Positions 1 to 8,483 of a stretch of DNA of 64,000 bases are shown one piece after another. The notes under the pieces are model-generated. The model was not told where the DNA came from. It did no database searches and saw only the letters and a program-made list of their open reading frames with translations. The stretch lies in the NCBI GenBank assembly GCA_011365055.1, contig RDOG01000017.1, positions 29,177 through 93,176 on the forward strand. Reading direction: 5' to 3'. This stretch comes from Promethearchaeota archaeon (GTDB taxonomy: Archaea > Asgardarchaeota > Lokiarchaeia > Helarchaeales > RDOG01). The translations under genes were made by a program, and so were the position numbers. The stretch's first letter is position 1. Each line of letters starts with the position of its first letter.

Positions 1-1
1 G

Positions 2-808
2 TTAATAGCGGAGCATGGATTGGCAGTTTTATGTGAGGGCGAAACGACCAATGGGATGGCTTTCAAATATCTTTTTGATACGGGGCCATCTAGAACAGGT
101 GTATTGAATAATTTAAATGTTTTAAAAATAGATTTACAGGATTTAGATGCAATAATTTTGAGTCATGGCCATTATGATCATACTGGAGGTCTATTATCTG
201 TTTTGGGCAGAAGATTTCGGAAAAAAGTTAAGATAATTTGCCATCCAGACGCTCTAGAATCAAAATTTGCTAAAGAAAAAAATAATCTGAGAAACATCGG
301 AATTCCATTTAATATTGAACGATTAACCACCAACGATAAAATTAACTTAATTACTAACACTGAACCTTATTATTTTTCCAAATGTATTCTTACTACTGGA
401 CAAGTTGAAAGGATTAATAATTTTGAGAAAGTACCAGAAAAATTTCGAACAGTTAAGAAAGAACAAGAGCAAAAGGACGAAATTCTAGATGATCAAGCAT
501 TAATTTTCCGCCTCAATACAGGTTTAATCATTTTGGCTGGATGCTCTCATTCAGGTATTATAAACATTATTAATAAAGCGATCAATATTACAGGTATTAA
601 AAAAGTAACAGCAATATTTGGAGGTTTTCACTTAGTAGGTGCAAATATAGACATCCTTCAGAGAACTATAATCGAATTAAAGAAATTTGATATAGATTTT
701 ATTGGTCCATGTCATTGCACGGGTACATATGCAAACCATCTGATTATGGGAGAATTCCTTGATAATTTTCAGCTTGTTTCTACTGGTTCAGAATTTTTTT
801 ACGGATAA
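2..808 (+). CDS. Metallo-beta-lactamase-fold hydrolase (RFA-P/dihydropterin synthase-like), 5'-truncated
   Basis: A metallo-beta-lactamase-fold enzyme cut by the left window edge. The frame is open from base 2 and reads LIAEHGLAV before the first TTG at 20, which fits the family, so the true start lies upstream. The metal motif HGHYDHTGG is present, followed by GCSHSG, GGFHLVG and GPCHCTG, the usual order in archaeal enzymes annotated as 7,8-dihydropterin-6-yl-methyl-4-(beta-D-ribofuranosyl)aminobenzene-5'-phosphate synthase. That activity belongs to tetrahydromethanopterin synthesis, but the family is broad and only the hydrolase fold is certain. The protein is presumably cytosolic. It converges directly on the JAMM gene with no spacer: the stop ends at 808 and the opposing stop begins at 809. 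Nothing else in the window belongs to pterin synthesis. Confidence 0.8.
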   Translation, partial: LIAEHGLAVLCEGETTNGMAFKYLFDTGPSRTGVLNNLNVLKIDLQDLDAIILSHGHYDHTGGLLSVLGRRFRKKVKIICHPDALESKFAKEKNNLRNIGIPFNIERLTTNDKINLITNTEPYYFSKCILTTGQVERINNFEKVPEKFRTVKKEQEQKDEILDDQALIFRLNTGLIILAGCSHSGIINIINKAINITGIKKVTAIFGGFHLVGANIDILQRTIIELKKFDIDFIGPCHCTGTYANHLIMGEFLDNFQLVSTGSEFFYG

Positions 809-1537
809 TCATTTTAAATAAATAACTTCATTTTTTAATTTATAATTATGAAATTCATTTAATTTCATAGCTTTATTAATTATATCTTCTAATTCTTGGT
901 TAGATAAATAGAATATCTCTTCTAACTCTTTTATCGATACTGAATCTTTTAATTTTGACATAGCAAATAGCTCATTTATGATTTCTTCTTTAAAATAAAA
1001 TTTCTCAAAAAGCTCTTTCTTTTCTTTTTCTTTTATATCCAATACTTTAAATGAAACGGAATGGTAATTAGAAAATTGCCCTTGGTCGGGATCATCTAAT
1101 TGATAAACATCAAACCCCAAATTCGTTGGTGGCGTATCTTGTTCGGGATCATATACTAATGCTACGGCATGGGGATTTCCAGTTTGATATGAAAGTTGAT
1201 TGACAACATCTTCTTGAGAAAAAAATACTCTTCTAGCAGGATGCGTATGATACCAACCCATAATTGTGAATTTTGAATCCAATAAAGCTTCATCAATTTG
1301 TGCATAAAGAACATATTCATCTCTACTGAATTGAAAATCAGTTGAAGTTCCATGAGTCATTGGTATCGCTCTATAAATATATGCAATATCTTTTTTTGAC
1401 TTACCTATGAATATTCCCATTACTTCAACCCAATTTTCTTTATTATTATCGATACAAAATCTCTTAGAATGCTTTTTAATTTGTTCAATAACAACATTAT
1501 CAATTAAAATTTCTTTAGGGGGTTTTAGTTTTCCCAT
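809..1537 (-). CDS. JAMM/MPN-domain metalloprotease
   Basis: The zinc-protease signature of the JAB1/MPN/Mov34 family is complete: a catalytic Glu near residue 38 (EVMGIFIG), then HTHP at 97-100 and S-x-x-D ending at Asp110, spaced as HxHx7SxxD. This group includes the deubiquitinases Rpn11 and CSN5 and archaeal JAMM enzymes that remove small ubiquitin-like modifiers. The first 150 residues form the MPN domain. The remaining 90, acidic and Lys-rich, look helical and are not recognised. I chose ATG at 1537 rather than GTG at 1546 because GAGTGA lies five bases upstream. No ubiquitin, E1 or E2 gene is adjacent, unlike the Asgard ubiquitin clusters, so the substrate is unknown. Cleavage of a SAMP- or ubiquitin-like tag is inferred. 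Confidence 0.85.
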   Translation of the reverse strand: MGKLKPPKEILIDNVVIEQIKKHSKRFCIDNNKENWVEVMGIFIGKSKKDIAYIYRAIPMTHGTSTDFQFSRDEYVLYAQIDEALLDSKFTIMGWYHTHPARRVFFSQEDVVNQLSYQTGNPHAVALVYDPEQDTPPTNLGFDVYQLDDPDQGQFSNYHSVSFKVLDIKEKEKKELFEKFYFKEEIINELFAMSKLKDSVSIKELEEIFYLSNQELEDIINKAMKLNEFHNYKLKNEVIYLK

Positions 1538-1620
1538 AATTATCACTCATTTTTAGTGAAGAATTTTTAATGCATGTTTTTGTAATAAGAATAAGAAAAG
1601 ATCATTTTTAAAATTGAAAG

Positions 1621-2427
1621 GTGAAAGAATTTATGTCAATGATTTATTTTACTAGAAAACAAGATCGAGCAGAATTTGTTAAAAAAATAATATCCGATAA
1701 TAAGGATGAAATAAATGGTAAAGTTTTACTAAAAGTTAACCTTGTTTCCCATAATCTTTATCCAACAACAACACATCCAGATATGTTAGAAGCGGTATAC
1801 GATAATATAAAAGATTTGGCGGATGAAATTATTGTAGGAGATGGACACGGTGTAGATTTAATGTCAAAAAAAATAGAAAATCACCCCATTCTAAATAAAT
1901 GTGAGGAATTAGGAATACCATTTATTAATTTTTATGAACACGGTTTTAAAAAAATTAAATCGGATCGTGGATTCTCGCTTAGAGTTTCAGAAATACCTTT
2001 CAAACAAGATTATATCATTTCTTTACCTATACTTAAAGATCATTTTATTTTAAAACTTACAAATGCCTTAAAAGACAAATTTGGATACTTAACTCGGGGA
2101 GAGAGATTAAAAATGCATTCTCATGTAAAAAATATACATAAATCAATCACAGAATTAAATGCAGTCATTAAATCACATCTAATTATTATAGATGCAATTA
2201 AAGTTATGATTAAAGCTCAAGAATTTAGACATGGAGGGTATGAAAAAGATTTAGGATATTTATTTGCGGGTAAAGATCCAGTTGCTTTAGACTTTTATGG
2301 ATTTGAATTATTAAAACCAATTTCATATAGATTGAAGGATATTGAGAAACCCACAGATATAAAATATATTAAATATGCATTAGATTATGATTTAGGTTCT
2401 AAAGATTTCACATTGAAAGAAATTTGA
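1621..2427 (+). CDS. DUF362 family protein
   Basis: This 268-residue protein matches the DUF362 family. Its opening segment reads LLKVNLVSHN and PTTTHPDML, followed by an acidic Gly motif, IVGDGHG, and later PILKDH and AGKDPVALD. DUF362 proteins are often fused to ferredoxin domains or found near redox enzymes, but their reaction is not established. No Cys cluster is present here, so this is the stand-alone form without Fe-S binding. The start is GTG at 1621; an in-frame ATG at 1633 is an alternative, and neither has a strong ribosome site. It is transcribed divergently from the JAMM gene, with about 80 bp between them. No signal peptide or membrane segment is seen. Confidence 0.7.
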   Translation: MKEFMSMIYFTRKQDRAEFVKKIISDNKDEINGKVLLKVNLVSHNLYPTTTHPDMLEAVYDNIKDLADEIIVGDGHGVDLMSKKIENHPILNKCEELGIPFINFYEHGFKKIKSDRGFSLRVSEIPFKQDYIISLPILKDHFILKLTNALKDKFGYLTRGERLKMHSHVKNIHKSITELNAVIKSHLIIIDAIKVMIKAQEFRHGGYEKDLGYLFAGKDPVALDFYGFELLKPISYRLKDIEKPTDIKYIKYALDYDLGSKDFTLKEI

Positions 2428-2547
2428 AATGGAATTTCTTCGTTTTTTTAAATTCCACTCATTTTTTGATATCTAAAAGAAAATTATTTAAAGGATTCAA
2501 TCTTAATGTTCATTACATTAACTCAGTTATCCAAAATAATTTAATTT

Positions 2548-3186
2548 ATGAGTGATAATATGGACTTAGAAATTGCAGCAGATCAAGAATTTGAGCCAAA
2601 AATATTGTATTTAATTTCTAAATATAGTAATGTTATTGAAAATTCGTATCATGAAATGGAGCTAGATACCGCAGAATTATTTATCAAAGAACTTCCATTG
2701 ATGTGCTTGATTTATGAGGCCATAGTTCGTAAAGCAATTGATTATGATTATGCACCTCAATCAATTCTCATCACAAATTTCAGAATGAATGCCAATATTT
2801 CCCAAGAGGGTGTCGATGATGTCAATGATATGCGAGAATTAGGATTAATCGAAAAACTCCAATTAACAACTAAACACCATACAATAATCAATGGTTATAA
2901 AATTACAGATAAAGGGCTTGAAGCTCTAAAAAAACTCACAGATGAAGACAGGGCTCCTGTAGATCAAATAGTTTATTGTAATGAATGCCGTGGTTTAATG
3001 GAATTAAAGATAATATCTCAAGAAAATAAGAAAAAAGAAGATTGGTATGACCTAGGTGATGAAGAAATTAAATTTGTATTTGCATGTAAAGAAAATAAAA
3101 CGCATAAATTCTTTGAGAGTTCTTTTTTAGACATTGAAGATGTTTCATATTGTTCAAAAGAGTTTTATTTAGACAATTTCTATTAA
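2548..3186 (+). CDS. Winged-helix protein with a possible zinc-binding carboxy region
   Basis: Not recognised as a named family. Residues about 50-130 look like a winged helix: several helices, then a wing and the segment YKITDKGLEALKKL typical of archaeal transcription regulators. After it comes YCNECRG and a later single Cys (FACKEN), so a small zinc site is possible but incomplete. The amino end is acidic. The stop lies 22 bp before the next start, so it is almost certainly co-transcribed with the large membrane protein that follows. A regulator and membrane-sensor pair is one reading; a cytosolic partner of the membrane protein is another. ATG at 2548 opens the frame, with a second ATG four codons later. 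Confidence 0.6.
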   Translation: MSDNMDLEIAADQEFEPKILYLISKYSNVIENSYHEMELDTAELFIKELPLMCLIYEAIVRKAIDYDYAPQSILITNFRMNANISQEGVDDVNDMRELGLIEKLQLTTKHHTIINGYKITDKGLEALKKLTDEDRAPVDQIVYCNECRGLMELKIISQENKKKEDWYDLGDEEIKFVFACKENKTHKFFESSFLDIEDVSYCSKEFYLDNFY

Positions 3187-3208
3187 TTCTTTTTTAAGGT
3201 AATGTAAA

Positions 3209-5089
3209 ATGACAATAAATCCTAATGAGAATGTAGAAAAGAAAATTATTGAGAATGAGACGATTATTCCAATACGACTTAATGATAAAGATAATATTAA
3301 AGATGAATTAGATATTTTGGTTTTATTACACAAACCTAAAATTATCATTGGTGAATATATCCCTTTTGGAATAAACCAAATGGTTAATTTAAACAATAAA
3401 TTAGGAAGTGTCCAGAAAATAAAAGGAGCATTACTTACGAGCGTTATAGACGAAGAACCGGTTGAAAGTACGTTTAGAACTGATGAAGTTTGTTCTTCTG
3501 TGTACGTTGAGGAATTTGATTTGACGAATTTTGTAAAATTTAAAGCAGAAGTACACTTTCCAGAAGATGAAGGAATCATTCAAGAGGAAAAATTTGGAGT
3601 TTATGTTCATGAAGATGGCTCAATAATTTATGGTTGTAGTCTCCTAAGTTTAAATCAATTGGATGTGAGAGAACATCTTACTTCTTTAGATCATATAACA
3701 AGAGTCTTAGGCGATTTGGTAGAAGATTCAAGCTTATTGATACAAACAATTCTTTCAAATTTTCAAAATAATTTATTAGAAATTATTTATAATCATCATG
3801 AAACACATAGAAATAAATTCTTGGTATTAATGGCAGAAGATTTTAGACTTCCCCAAAATCATGCAGGAGAAATGAAAGCAGCCAATTTTCAAGATGGAGA
3901 AGATTACGAAAATGAATTAAATCAAGTATTAAAGGAATTTTTAAAAGGACTTGATCTTCCTGAGGGAGGTTTATTTTTTCTAGGAACTGAAGGCATGATA
4001 CTTATATCAAAAGAACACAAAAAATATCAGAAAATTTTAGGAACATACATGACAATTGCAGGACTTGATTTATTTTTAAGTAATTTCTTTCAAAAAATTT
4101 GGGTTCTCTTTGATTCTTGTGGGGAAATAAGAGATACCATGCTTTCAATTGTTGAATTGAATGCAAAGTTAATTTCTTCAATCCAAACAAATTTATCAAA
4201 TGTATATAATGAAATAATATTGTTAAATTCCATATTACCTTATTTAAAAAATTCTATCACGTCCCTAGACAAAAGAGTTCAAGATTTAGAGGCACTTTCG
4301 CACATGAAATATTTTATTGACTTTTTAGATATGAAAAAATATTTTAGGATTTTAGAAAGAAGAAGTGGAGATATTGATAATTTAATGCAAGCCCTTCAAC
4401 ATGAAGTAAAAGGAGTTCAAGAGATTTTTAATTCTTTGTCAGAACGTCAAATGCGAAAGCTTACTGAAACAACCCAAGAATCCATTCGATCGCTAGAAAA
4501 CATTGCAAAAACAAGTGATAGACAAAGTGTTACTCTCGACATTATTGAACTAATTTTAGCGGGATCTGTCGCATTTGATTTAGTTCAAACTATATTTATG
4601 GAACCTGCTGGCGAAGCAATAGGTAATGCATTTTTTATGGGTAATTATCTTGCTGGAAATCTCGCTATTTTTGCGATGGCAGGAGTAATATGGATTGGAA
4701 TTGCCTATGGTTTATTCAAGTTCCTAAAATTACTAGAGGGACGTATGACGAAGTTTTTAAGAGTAAATATGAAAATAAATGGAAATTGCAATATTGAAAA
4801 TCTAATTGGGTACTTAGAAAGTAAGGATATTGAAGTAGTGGAAACAAAAGAAGACGTTTCAACAAGTTTAAGGAACCTTGAATGGGAAGAATCCGGTGCT
4901 CGGTGGGGCTCAAACACCCTAAATTTCAAATTAATTTATGATGAGAAGAATAAATTCTTGGAAAACGTTTTAGTAGAGGTAATTAATCCAAAGAAGATTT
5001 CTAGGAATAAAATAATCGAAGTTGTAATGCAAGAGTTAGTAGATTTGGATGTAGTTCCAAAAAGAGAAATGGATGAATTGATAGATTAA
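3209..5089 (+). CDS. Unknown membrane protein with coiled coil and two transmembrane helices
   Basis: A 626-residue protein I do not recognise. Residues 1-210 look globular and beta-rich. Residues about 300-435 are long amphipathic helices with heptad character, including SITSLDKRVQDLEAL. Two hydrophobic helices follow near 440-462 and 477-500, separated by a short loop. A soluble tail of about 110 residues ends with MQELVDLDVVPKREMDEL. The order of soluble domain, helical stalk and two carboxy-side membrane spans recalls CorA-type channels, but the GMN motif of CorA is absent and an extra tail follows. It is the second gene of a pair with the wHTH gene 22 bp upstream. Location in the cell membrane is inferred from the two spans; the function is unknown. 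Confidence 0.6.
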   Translation: MTINPNENVEKKIIENETIIPIRLNDKDNIKDELDILVLLHKPKIIIGEYIPFGINQMVNLNNKLGSVQKIKGALLTSVIDEEPVESTFRTDEVCSSVYVEEFDLTNFVKFKAEVHFPEDEGIIQEEKFGVYVHEDGSIIYGCSLLSLNQLDVREHLTSLDHITRVLGDLVEDSSLLIQTILSNFQNNLLEIIYNHHETHRNKFLVLMAEDFRLPQNHAGEMKAANFQDGEDYENELNQVLKEFLKGLDLPEGGLFFLGTEGMILISKEHKKYQKILGTYMTIAGLDLFLSNFFQKIWVLFDSCGEIRDTMLSIVELNAKLISSIQTNLSNVYNEIILLNSILPYLKNSITSLDKRVQDLEALSHMKYFIDFLDMKKYFRILERRSGDIDNLMQALQHEVKGVQEIFNSLSERQMRKLTETTQESIRSLENIAKTSDRQSVTLDIIELILAGSVAFDLVQTIFMEPAGEAIGNAFFMGNYLAGNLAIFAMAGVIWIGIAYGLFKFLKLLEGRMTKFLRVNMKINGNCNIENLIGYLESKDIEVVETKEDVSTSLRNLEWEESGARWGSNTLNFKLIYDEKNKFLENVLVEVINPKKISRNKIIEVVMQELVDLDVVPKREMDELID

Positions 5090-5103
5090 TCATCCCAATT
5101 TTT

Positions 5104-5811
5104 TTATTTTATTAAAGATAAAATCTCATTCAAATTATCTGATATTTCTATTACGTTTTTCAATATAATATCGGGTTTTAGCTTTTCAAAATCTTTTTCA
5201 TTTCTAACAATACCTGACATTACTGCCACAGTTTTAGTACCTGCATTTTTACCAACTAACACGTCTTCTAACGTATCTCCAATCATAAATGCATTTTCTG
5301 ATAGGACGTTTAATTCTTCTAATGCCATCAAAACAGGTTTAGGATGTGGTTTTTGTTTTCGCGTTGATTCTCGACCCATTATAGAATCAAAAAAACCTTG
5401 AGTATCACCTAATTTTTTTGGAAGGTCTTTTAATGATGATTGGGTAACTAAACCAATTTTAAATCCTTTATTTTTTAAATTTTTTAAGAGTTCAGGAACA
5501 CCATCAAATAAATTAACGCCGTATTCCTTCATTTTTAAATATTTTAAACCAACCTTTGTCATAAATTCTTGAATTAGATTTTTATCTGAAATACCGCCTT
5601 CTCTTCCGATCCATTCAAAAAGAGAGAAAATATATCTTTTGTCAGATTTATCGAGATCTTGATTATCTAAACCCCTAAAAAGAATATCTTGCGGAACATT
5701 GTTGAAACCTAGTTCCTTAAATCCTTCATCGGTTATTTTTACAAAAAATGGTACTGTATCCAATAAGCAACCATCCAAATCAAATAAAAATGCTATTTCA
5801 GAGTTCTTCAT
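5104..5811 (-). CDS. HAD-superfamily phosphatase (Gph-like)
   Basis: A haloacid-dehalogenase-fold hydrolase. Motif I is FDLDGCLLDT near the amino end, with the nucleophile and acid/base aspartates. Motif II is the Thr/Ser in GLVTQSSLKDL, motif III the Lys in RKQKPHPKP, and motif IV is GDTLEDVLVGKNAG. An alpha-helical cap of about 80 residues follows motif I, so it belongs to subfamily I with phosphoglycolate phosphatase and pyrophosphatase PpaX. The substrate cannot be told from sequence. I prefer ATG at 5811 over ATG at 5829 because GGATGTGA, close to the anti-Shine-Dalgarno complement, ends eight bases before it. The gene is divergent from the TFE-beta gene across about 300 bp. Confidence 0.85.
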   Translation of the reverse strand: MKNSEIAFLFDLDGCLLDTVPFFVKITDEGFKELGFNNVPQDILFRGLDNQDLDKSDKRYIFSLFEWIGREGGISDKNLIQEFMTKVGLKYLKMKEYGVNLFDGVPELLKNLKNKGFKIGLVTQSSLKDLPKKLGDTQGFFDSIMGRESTRKQKPHPKPVLMALEELNVLSENAFMIGDTLEDVLVGKNAGTKTVAVMSGIVRNEKDFEKLKPDIILKNVIEISDNLNEILSLIK

Positions 5812-5871
5812 TTTGAGATTCACATCCATTTACTTATATTCTCATCTGATCAAAGAAATATAAAATAAAAA

Positions 5872-5893
5872 AGGAGGAAAGAATTCTTCTCCT
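5872..5893. promoter_or_regulatory. Palindrome between divergent promoters
   Basis: An interrupted palindrome with the perfect core AAGAATTCTT is flanked by GGAG and CTCC. It lies just upstream of an AT-rich TATA-like stretch (5855-5870, read on the minus strand) in front of the HAD gene, a position where an operator could act. The rest of the 300-bp gap between the HAD and TFE-beta genes shows no open reading frame. A chance palindrome in AT-rich DNA remains possible. Confidence 0.3.
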
Positions 5894-6024
5894 AAAATAT
5901 TTCAGTGGTTGAATTCTTCTTCATTAATTCAGAAGACCGTTCTTTTCATCATCAATGAGAAATTATTAAATATTTTAAGATTTTAAATTTTCGGGTTTTA
6001 TTGAAGAAAGATTAAATTTGTTTT

Positions 6025-6040
6025 TTATATATATATATTA
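6025..6040 (+). promoter_or_regulatory. TATA-rich element upstream of the TFE-beta gene
   Basis: A run of alternating T and A (TATATATATATATTA) forms the strongest TATA-box-like stretch in the gap before the TFE-beta gene. It is about 90 bp upstream of the ATG, so use of this box would give a leader of roughly 65 nt. No BRE element can be assigned with confidence. Confidence 0.3.
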
Positions 6041-6128
6041 ACTAGATCTTTTAAGCTATTGTTACAAAAATTACAATTATAAGTGCCTACTCAAAAGACT
6101 GAGAGAGATTATTGGAGATTTCGCTAAC

Positions 6129-6503
6129 ATGGAACAAGAACAAGAATTAATCGAAAAAAATGCTCACGAATTAGTCATCAAAGCAGGACCAAAAGGACTG
6201 TTACAATCTGATCTTTGGAGAGGTCTTGGTATGAATTCACGAGAAGGTAGTAGGGTTGCAGTCAAGCTGGAAAGGGATGGTCTGGTTAAACGAAAAAAAG
6301 AGCTAAATGGAGGACGCTGGACCTACCGATTATATCCCAACCACGAAAATGGTAAAGAAGAAAAATTAGAATGGAATACATTGGAACATTGTCCTTGTTT
6401 TTGTTGCATTAATATAAAAGTATGTGGAAAGGGGCAGACCATTACACCTTTAAATTGTAAACCTTTAGATACATGGTTGATAGAACAAGTAAATTTGGAA
6501 TAA
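6129..6503 (+). CDS. TFE-beta / RPC39-like transcription factor with Fe-S site
   Basis: A short winged helix occupies residues about 8-70, with KAGPKGLLQSDLWRGL and a recognition-helix/wing stretch ending RWTYRLY. It is joined to a Cys-rich tail: HCPC at 87-90, further cysteines at 92, 93 and 99, then GKGQTITPLNC ending at Cys110, followed by PLDTWL. This order, CP...C...G.I.P..C...WL, is that of the Fe-S domain at the end of eukaryotic RPC39/RPC34 and of archaeal TFE-beta, which joins TFE-alpha to open promoter DNA with RNA polymerase. The protein has 124 residues, with one wHTH, so it is the minimal archaeal form. It is monocistronic, behind an AT-rich promoter region. Recognition rests on motif pattern rather than alignment; assignment of the four true cluster ligands among six cysteines is uncertain. 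Confidence 0.75.
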   Translation: MEQEQELIEKNAHELVIKAGPKGLLQSDLWRGLGMNSREGSRVAVKLERDGLVKRKKELNGGRWTYRLYPNHENGKEEKLEWNTLEHCPCFCCINIKVCGKGQTITPLNCKPLDTWLIEQVNLE

Positions 6504-6529
6504 ATTAAAACTGATCTATCTTTTATCTT

Positions 6530-7135
6530 TCACCTTTTTTGAAATCCAATAAGATACATTTCTGAACTTGATTTCAAACTAGATTTTGGTTTGAATCTTT
6601 TTATTTTGATAAATTCTTTTTTCACCTTAGTAATAAACTCATTTTCATTTATTCCTTGAAAAAATTTAAAAACCGCATTTCCTTTGGATTTTAAATAAAT
6701 TAAAGCCAGTTCAAGTGATTTTTCGGCGAGATATAATTGTCTATTATGATCTAAATATTTATCACCAGATAATTTGGGAGAACAATCACTAACGACAAGA
6801 TCTGCAAATTTATTTCCTAGAATTTCATCGATTTTCGTTTTAAGTTCTTCATTAGAAATATCTCCTTTAATAAATATAACCTTAGGAGAATTTAATTTGA
6901 TATTTTGAATGTCTATCCCAATAATTAATTCAATATTAGGTATTTCTCTTAACAAAACTTCGATCCAGCTTCCAGGGTGTGCACATATATCAATTGCTAC
7001 TTTAATATCTTTAGAAAATATACCAAAATTTTTCATTTCCAATAATTTAAAAGCTGCACGACTAGATAATTTCTCCGATTTTGCTTTTTTATAAAATTCA
7101 TCTTTTTTTCGCTTTTTAATCCAATTTGTGGGCAT
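6530..7135 (-). CDS. rlmE: FtsJ/RlmE-family RNA 2'-O-methyltransferase
   Basis: A 201-residue Rossmann-fold methyltransferase. The K-D-K-E tetrad of 2'-O-ribose methyltransferases can be read: Lys in SRAAFKLLEM, Asp in SDCSPKLSG, Lys in AVFKFFQG, and Glu in SSEMYLIGF close to the end. The SAM loop is AIDICAHPGSW, followed by IGIDIQ. The length fits RlmE/FtsJ, which in bacteria methylates U2552 of 23S rRNA; archaeal members may act on rRNA or tRNA. The SDGAPN motif of bacterial FtsJ is replaced here by SDCSP, as is usual in archaea. The gene is convergent with TFE-beta and divergent from engB. Confidence 0.9.
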   Translation of the reverse strand: MPTNWIKKRKKDEFYKKAKSEKLSSRAAFKLLEMKNFGIFSKDIKVAIDICAHPGSWIEVLLREIPNIELIIGIDIQNIKLNSPKVIFIKGDISNEELKTKIDEILGNKFADLVVSDCSPKLSGDKYLDHNRQLYLAEKSLELALIYLKSKGNAVFKFFQGINENEFITKVKKEFIKIKRFKPKSSLKSSSEMYLIGFQKR

Positions 7136-7207
7136 CTAAATGATCTCTACGTTTATTAATGATATATAATAAATAATATTTAACATAATAACTTTTGGGC
7201 AAGAAAA

Positions 7208-7786
7208 ATGACGGTCAAAAAGGAAGTTGTAATGATTGGGCGTTCTAATGTTGGAAAGTCGTCAGTTTTTAGGTTATTAACAAAGGAAAAAGTTGCAATA
7301 GGGAAAAAACCTGGTACTACTACTAATTTCAAGAGATACGAGTTCAATGAATACATATTAGTTGATTTCCCTGGTTTAGGAACACGTATGTCAAAAAAAG
7401 GAAAAGAAAAAGTGGAAAGACTACAAAAAAAATTAATTAAATATATAGAAGTTAATGCTAATCCAAATTCAAGAATAATAAAATTTGCAATTTTAATCAT
7501 AGATGGAAGTAATTTTAAACGCATCATTGAAAAATGGGAGAGTATACAGGTACCTTTAGATATTGAGGCATATAATTTCTTACTAGAATTTGATTTAAAT
7601 CCATTAATTGTTATAAATAAAATAGATAAGATTCCACCAAAGGATTTAGATGAAACCTTGAATTATATCAGTAATAAGTTTGAAATTTCTGACGATTGGA
7701 AAAACGCAAATAATATCATTGCGACTTCGGCAAAGAAAGAAATAGGAATCAAATTATTAAAAAGTAAAATAAAAGATAAATTTTAA
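7208..7786 (+). CDS. engB: EngB-type GTPase, probable ribosome-assembly factor
   Basis: TRAFAC-class GTPase of the EngB/YihA group. Motifs: G1 GRSNVGKSS at 11-19, G2 PGTTTN at 35-40, G3 DFPGLG at 53-58, G4 NKID at 137-140, and a G5-like SAK in ATSAKKEIG. The 192-residue size fits the single-domain family, which in bacteria acts in large-subunit assembly. Archaeal versions are less studied, so a ribosome role is inferred. Its stop overlaps the stop of the opposing B-box-like gene by four bases (TTAA). It is divergent from rlmE with about 70 bp between them, so the two RNA-related genes may share a promoter region. Confidence 0.9.
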   Translation: MTVKKEVVMIGRSNVGKSSVFRLLTKEKVAIGKKPGTTTNFKRYEFNEYILVDFPGLGTRMSKKGKEKVERLQKKLIKYIEVNANPNSRIIKFAILIIDGSNFKRIIEKWESIQVPLDIEAYNFLLEFDLNPLIVINKIDKIPPKDLDETLNYISNKFEISDDWKNANNIIATSAKKEIGIKLLKSKIKDKF

Positions 7787-8409
7787 TGTAATTTATTTCC
7801 ACATTCATTACAAAATTTATCGTCAGGTTCAATTTTTTCGCCGCAATTCGGACAGATATTAACATTATTTATTTGATATTCACTGCCAGATGATTCTGTT
7901 CTTGGTGGATTATAATTTTCTAATCCAATACTCTTTAGAAATTCCTCTTTTTCTGAAATAAATTGTTGTCTTTTTTTAGGATATGAAATAAAAGCTATAT
8001 AAAAGATAATTACCCCTCCAACTACTATAATTAAAATCGGAATAAAAATGAACATTCCTGGCGTAGGCATACTAAAATTACTAAATCCGGGAGTTATTGA
8101 GTTAATCATCACATCAACTCCAATCATCATTCCCATCATTATAGATGCAAAGACCGCTAAAATAACAAATGAAATAATACACATTTTAGGACTAGTTGCA
8201 GCAATTTGAGCATCATAATAACATTCTGGACATAGATCATAATTTATACTATAATAGTGAGAATGCGAATATCTTCCCTGAGAAGAATAAGATCCTCTAC
8301 TATAGGTTCTATGTAGGACTTGTTTACACTCAACACAAAGAAGCTTTCCACAATTTTCACATTTATTTATAGCTTCTCTATCAGGATGATAATAACAATT
8401 GACAGTCAT
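7783..8409 (-). CDS. Membrane protein with B-box-like and zinc-ribbon ends
   Basis: Three parts can be seen. Residues 1-75 hold a B-box-like zinc finger: CYYHPDREAINKCENCGKLLC, then VECKQ, a Ser/Tyr/His-rich insert, and CPEC. Two hydrophobic helices lie at about 82-110 and 125-155. The last 25 residues form a zinc ribbon, CPNCGEKIEPDDKFCNECG. Both zinc domains are likely cytosolic with a membrane hairpin between them. The B-box plus zinc-ribbon layout is common in uncharacterised archaeal and bacterial membrane proteins; no enzymatic role can be given. ATG at 8409 is chosen over TTG at 8418; a TATA-like stretch (8428-8440) lies about 25 bp upstream, which suits a leaderless transcript. Confidence 0.7.
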   Translation of the reverse strand: MTVNCYYHPDREAINKCENCGKLLCVECKQVLHRTYSRGSYSSQGRYSHSHYYSINYDLCPECYYDAQIAATSPKMCIISFVILAVFASIMMGMMIGVDVMINSITPGFSNFSMPTPGMFIFIPILIIVVGGVIIFYIAFISYPKKRQQFISEKEEFLKSIGLENYNPPRTESSGSEYQINNVNICPNCGEKIEPDDKFCNECGNKLH

Positions 8410-8483
8410 TTTAATCAATTTAAATTGGAATATATATAAAATTTTTTTTTAGGTAATTATGAAAAATAATTAAAGACTCGTAT

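Noticed and set aside
809..1537. Member of an Asgard ubiquitin operon.
   Set aside because: No ubiquitin-like, E1, E2 or RING gene is adjacent; only the JAMM domain itself is seen.
3209..5089. CorA-type magnesium channel.
   Set aside because: The overall outline is similar but the conserved GMN motif before the second span is absent and an extra soluble tail is present.
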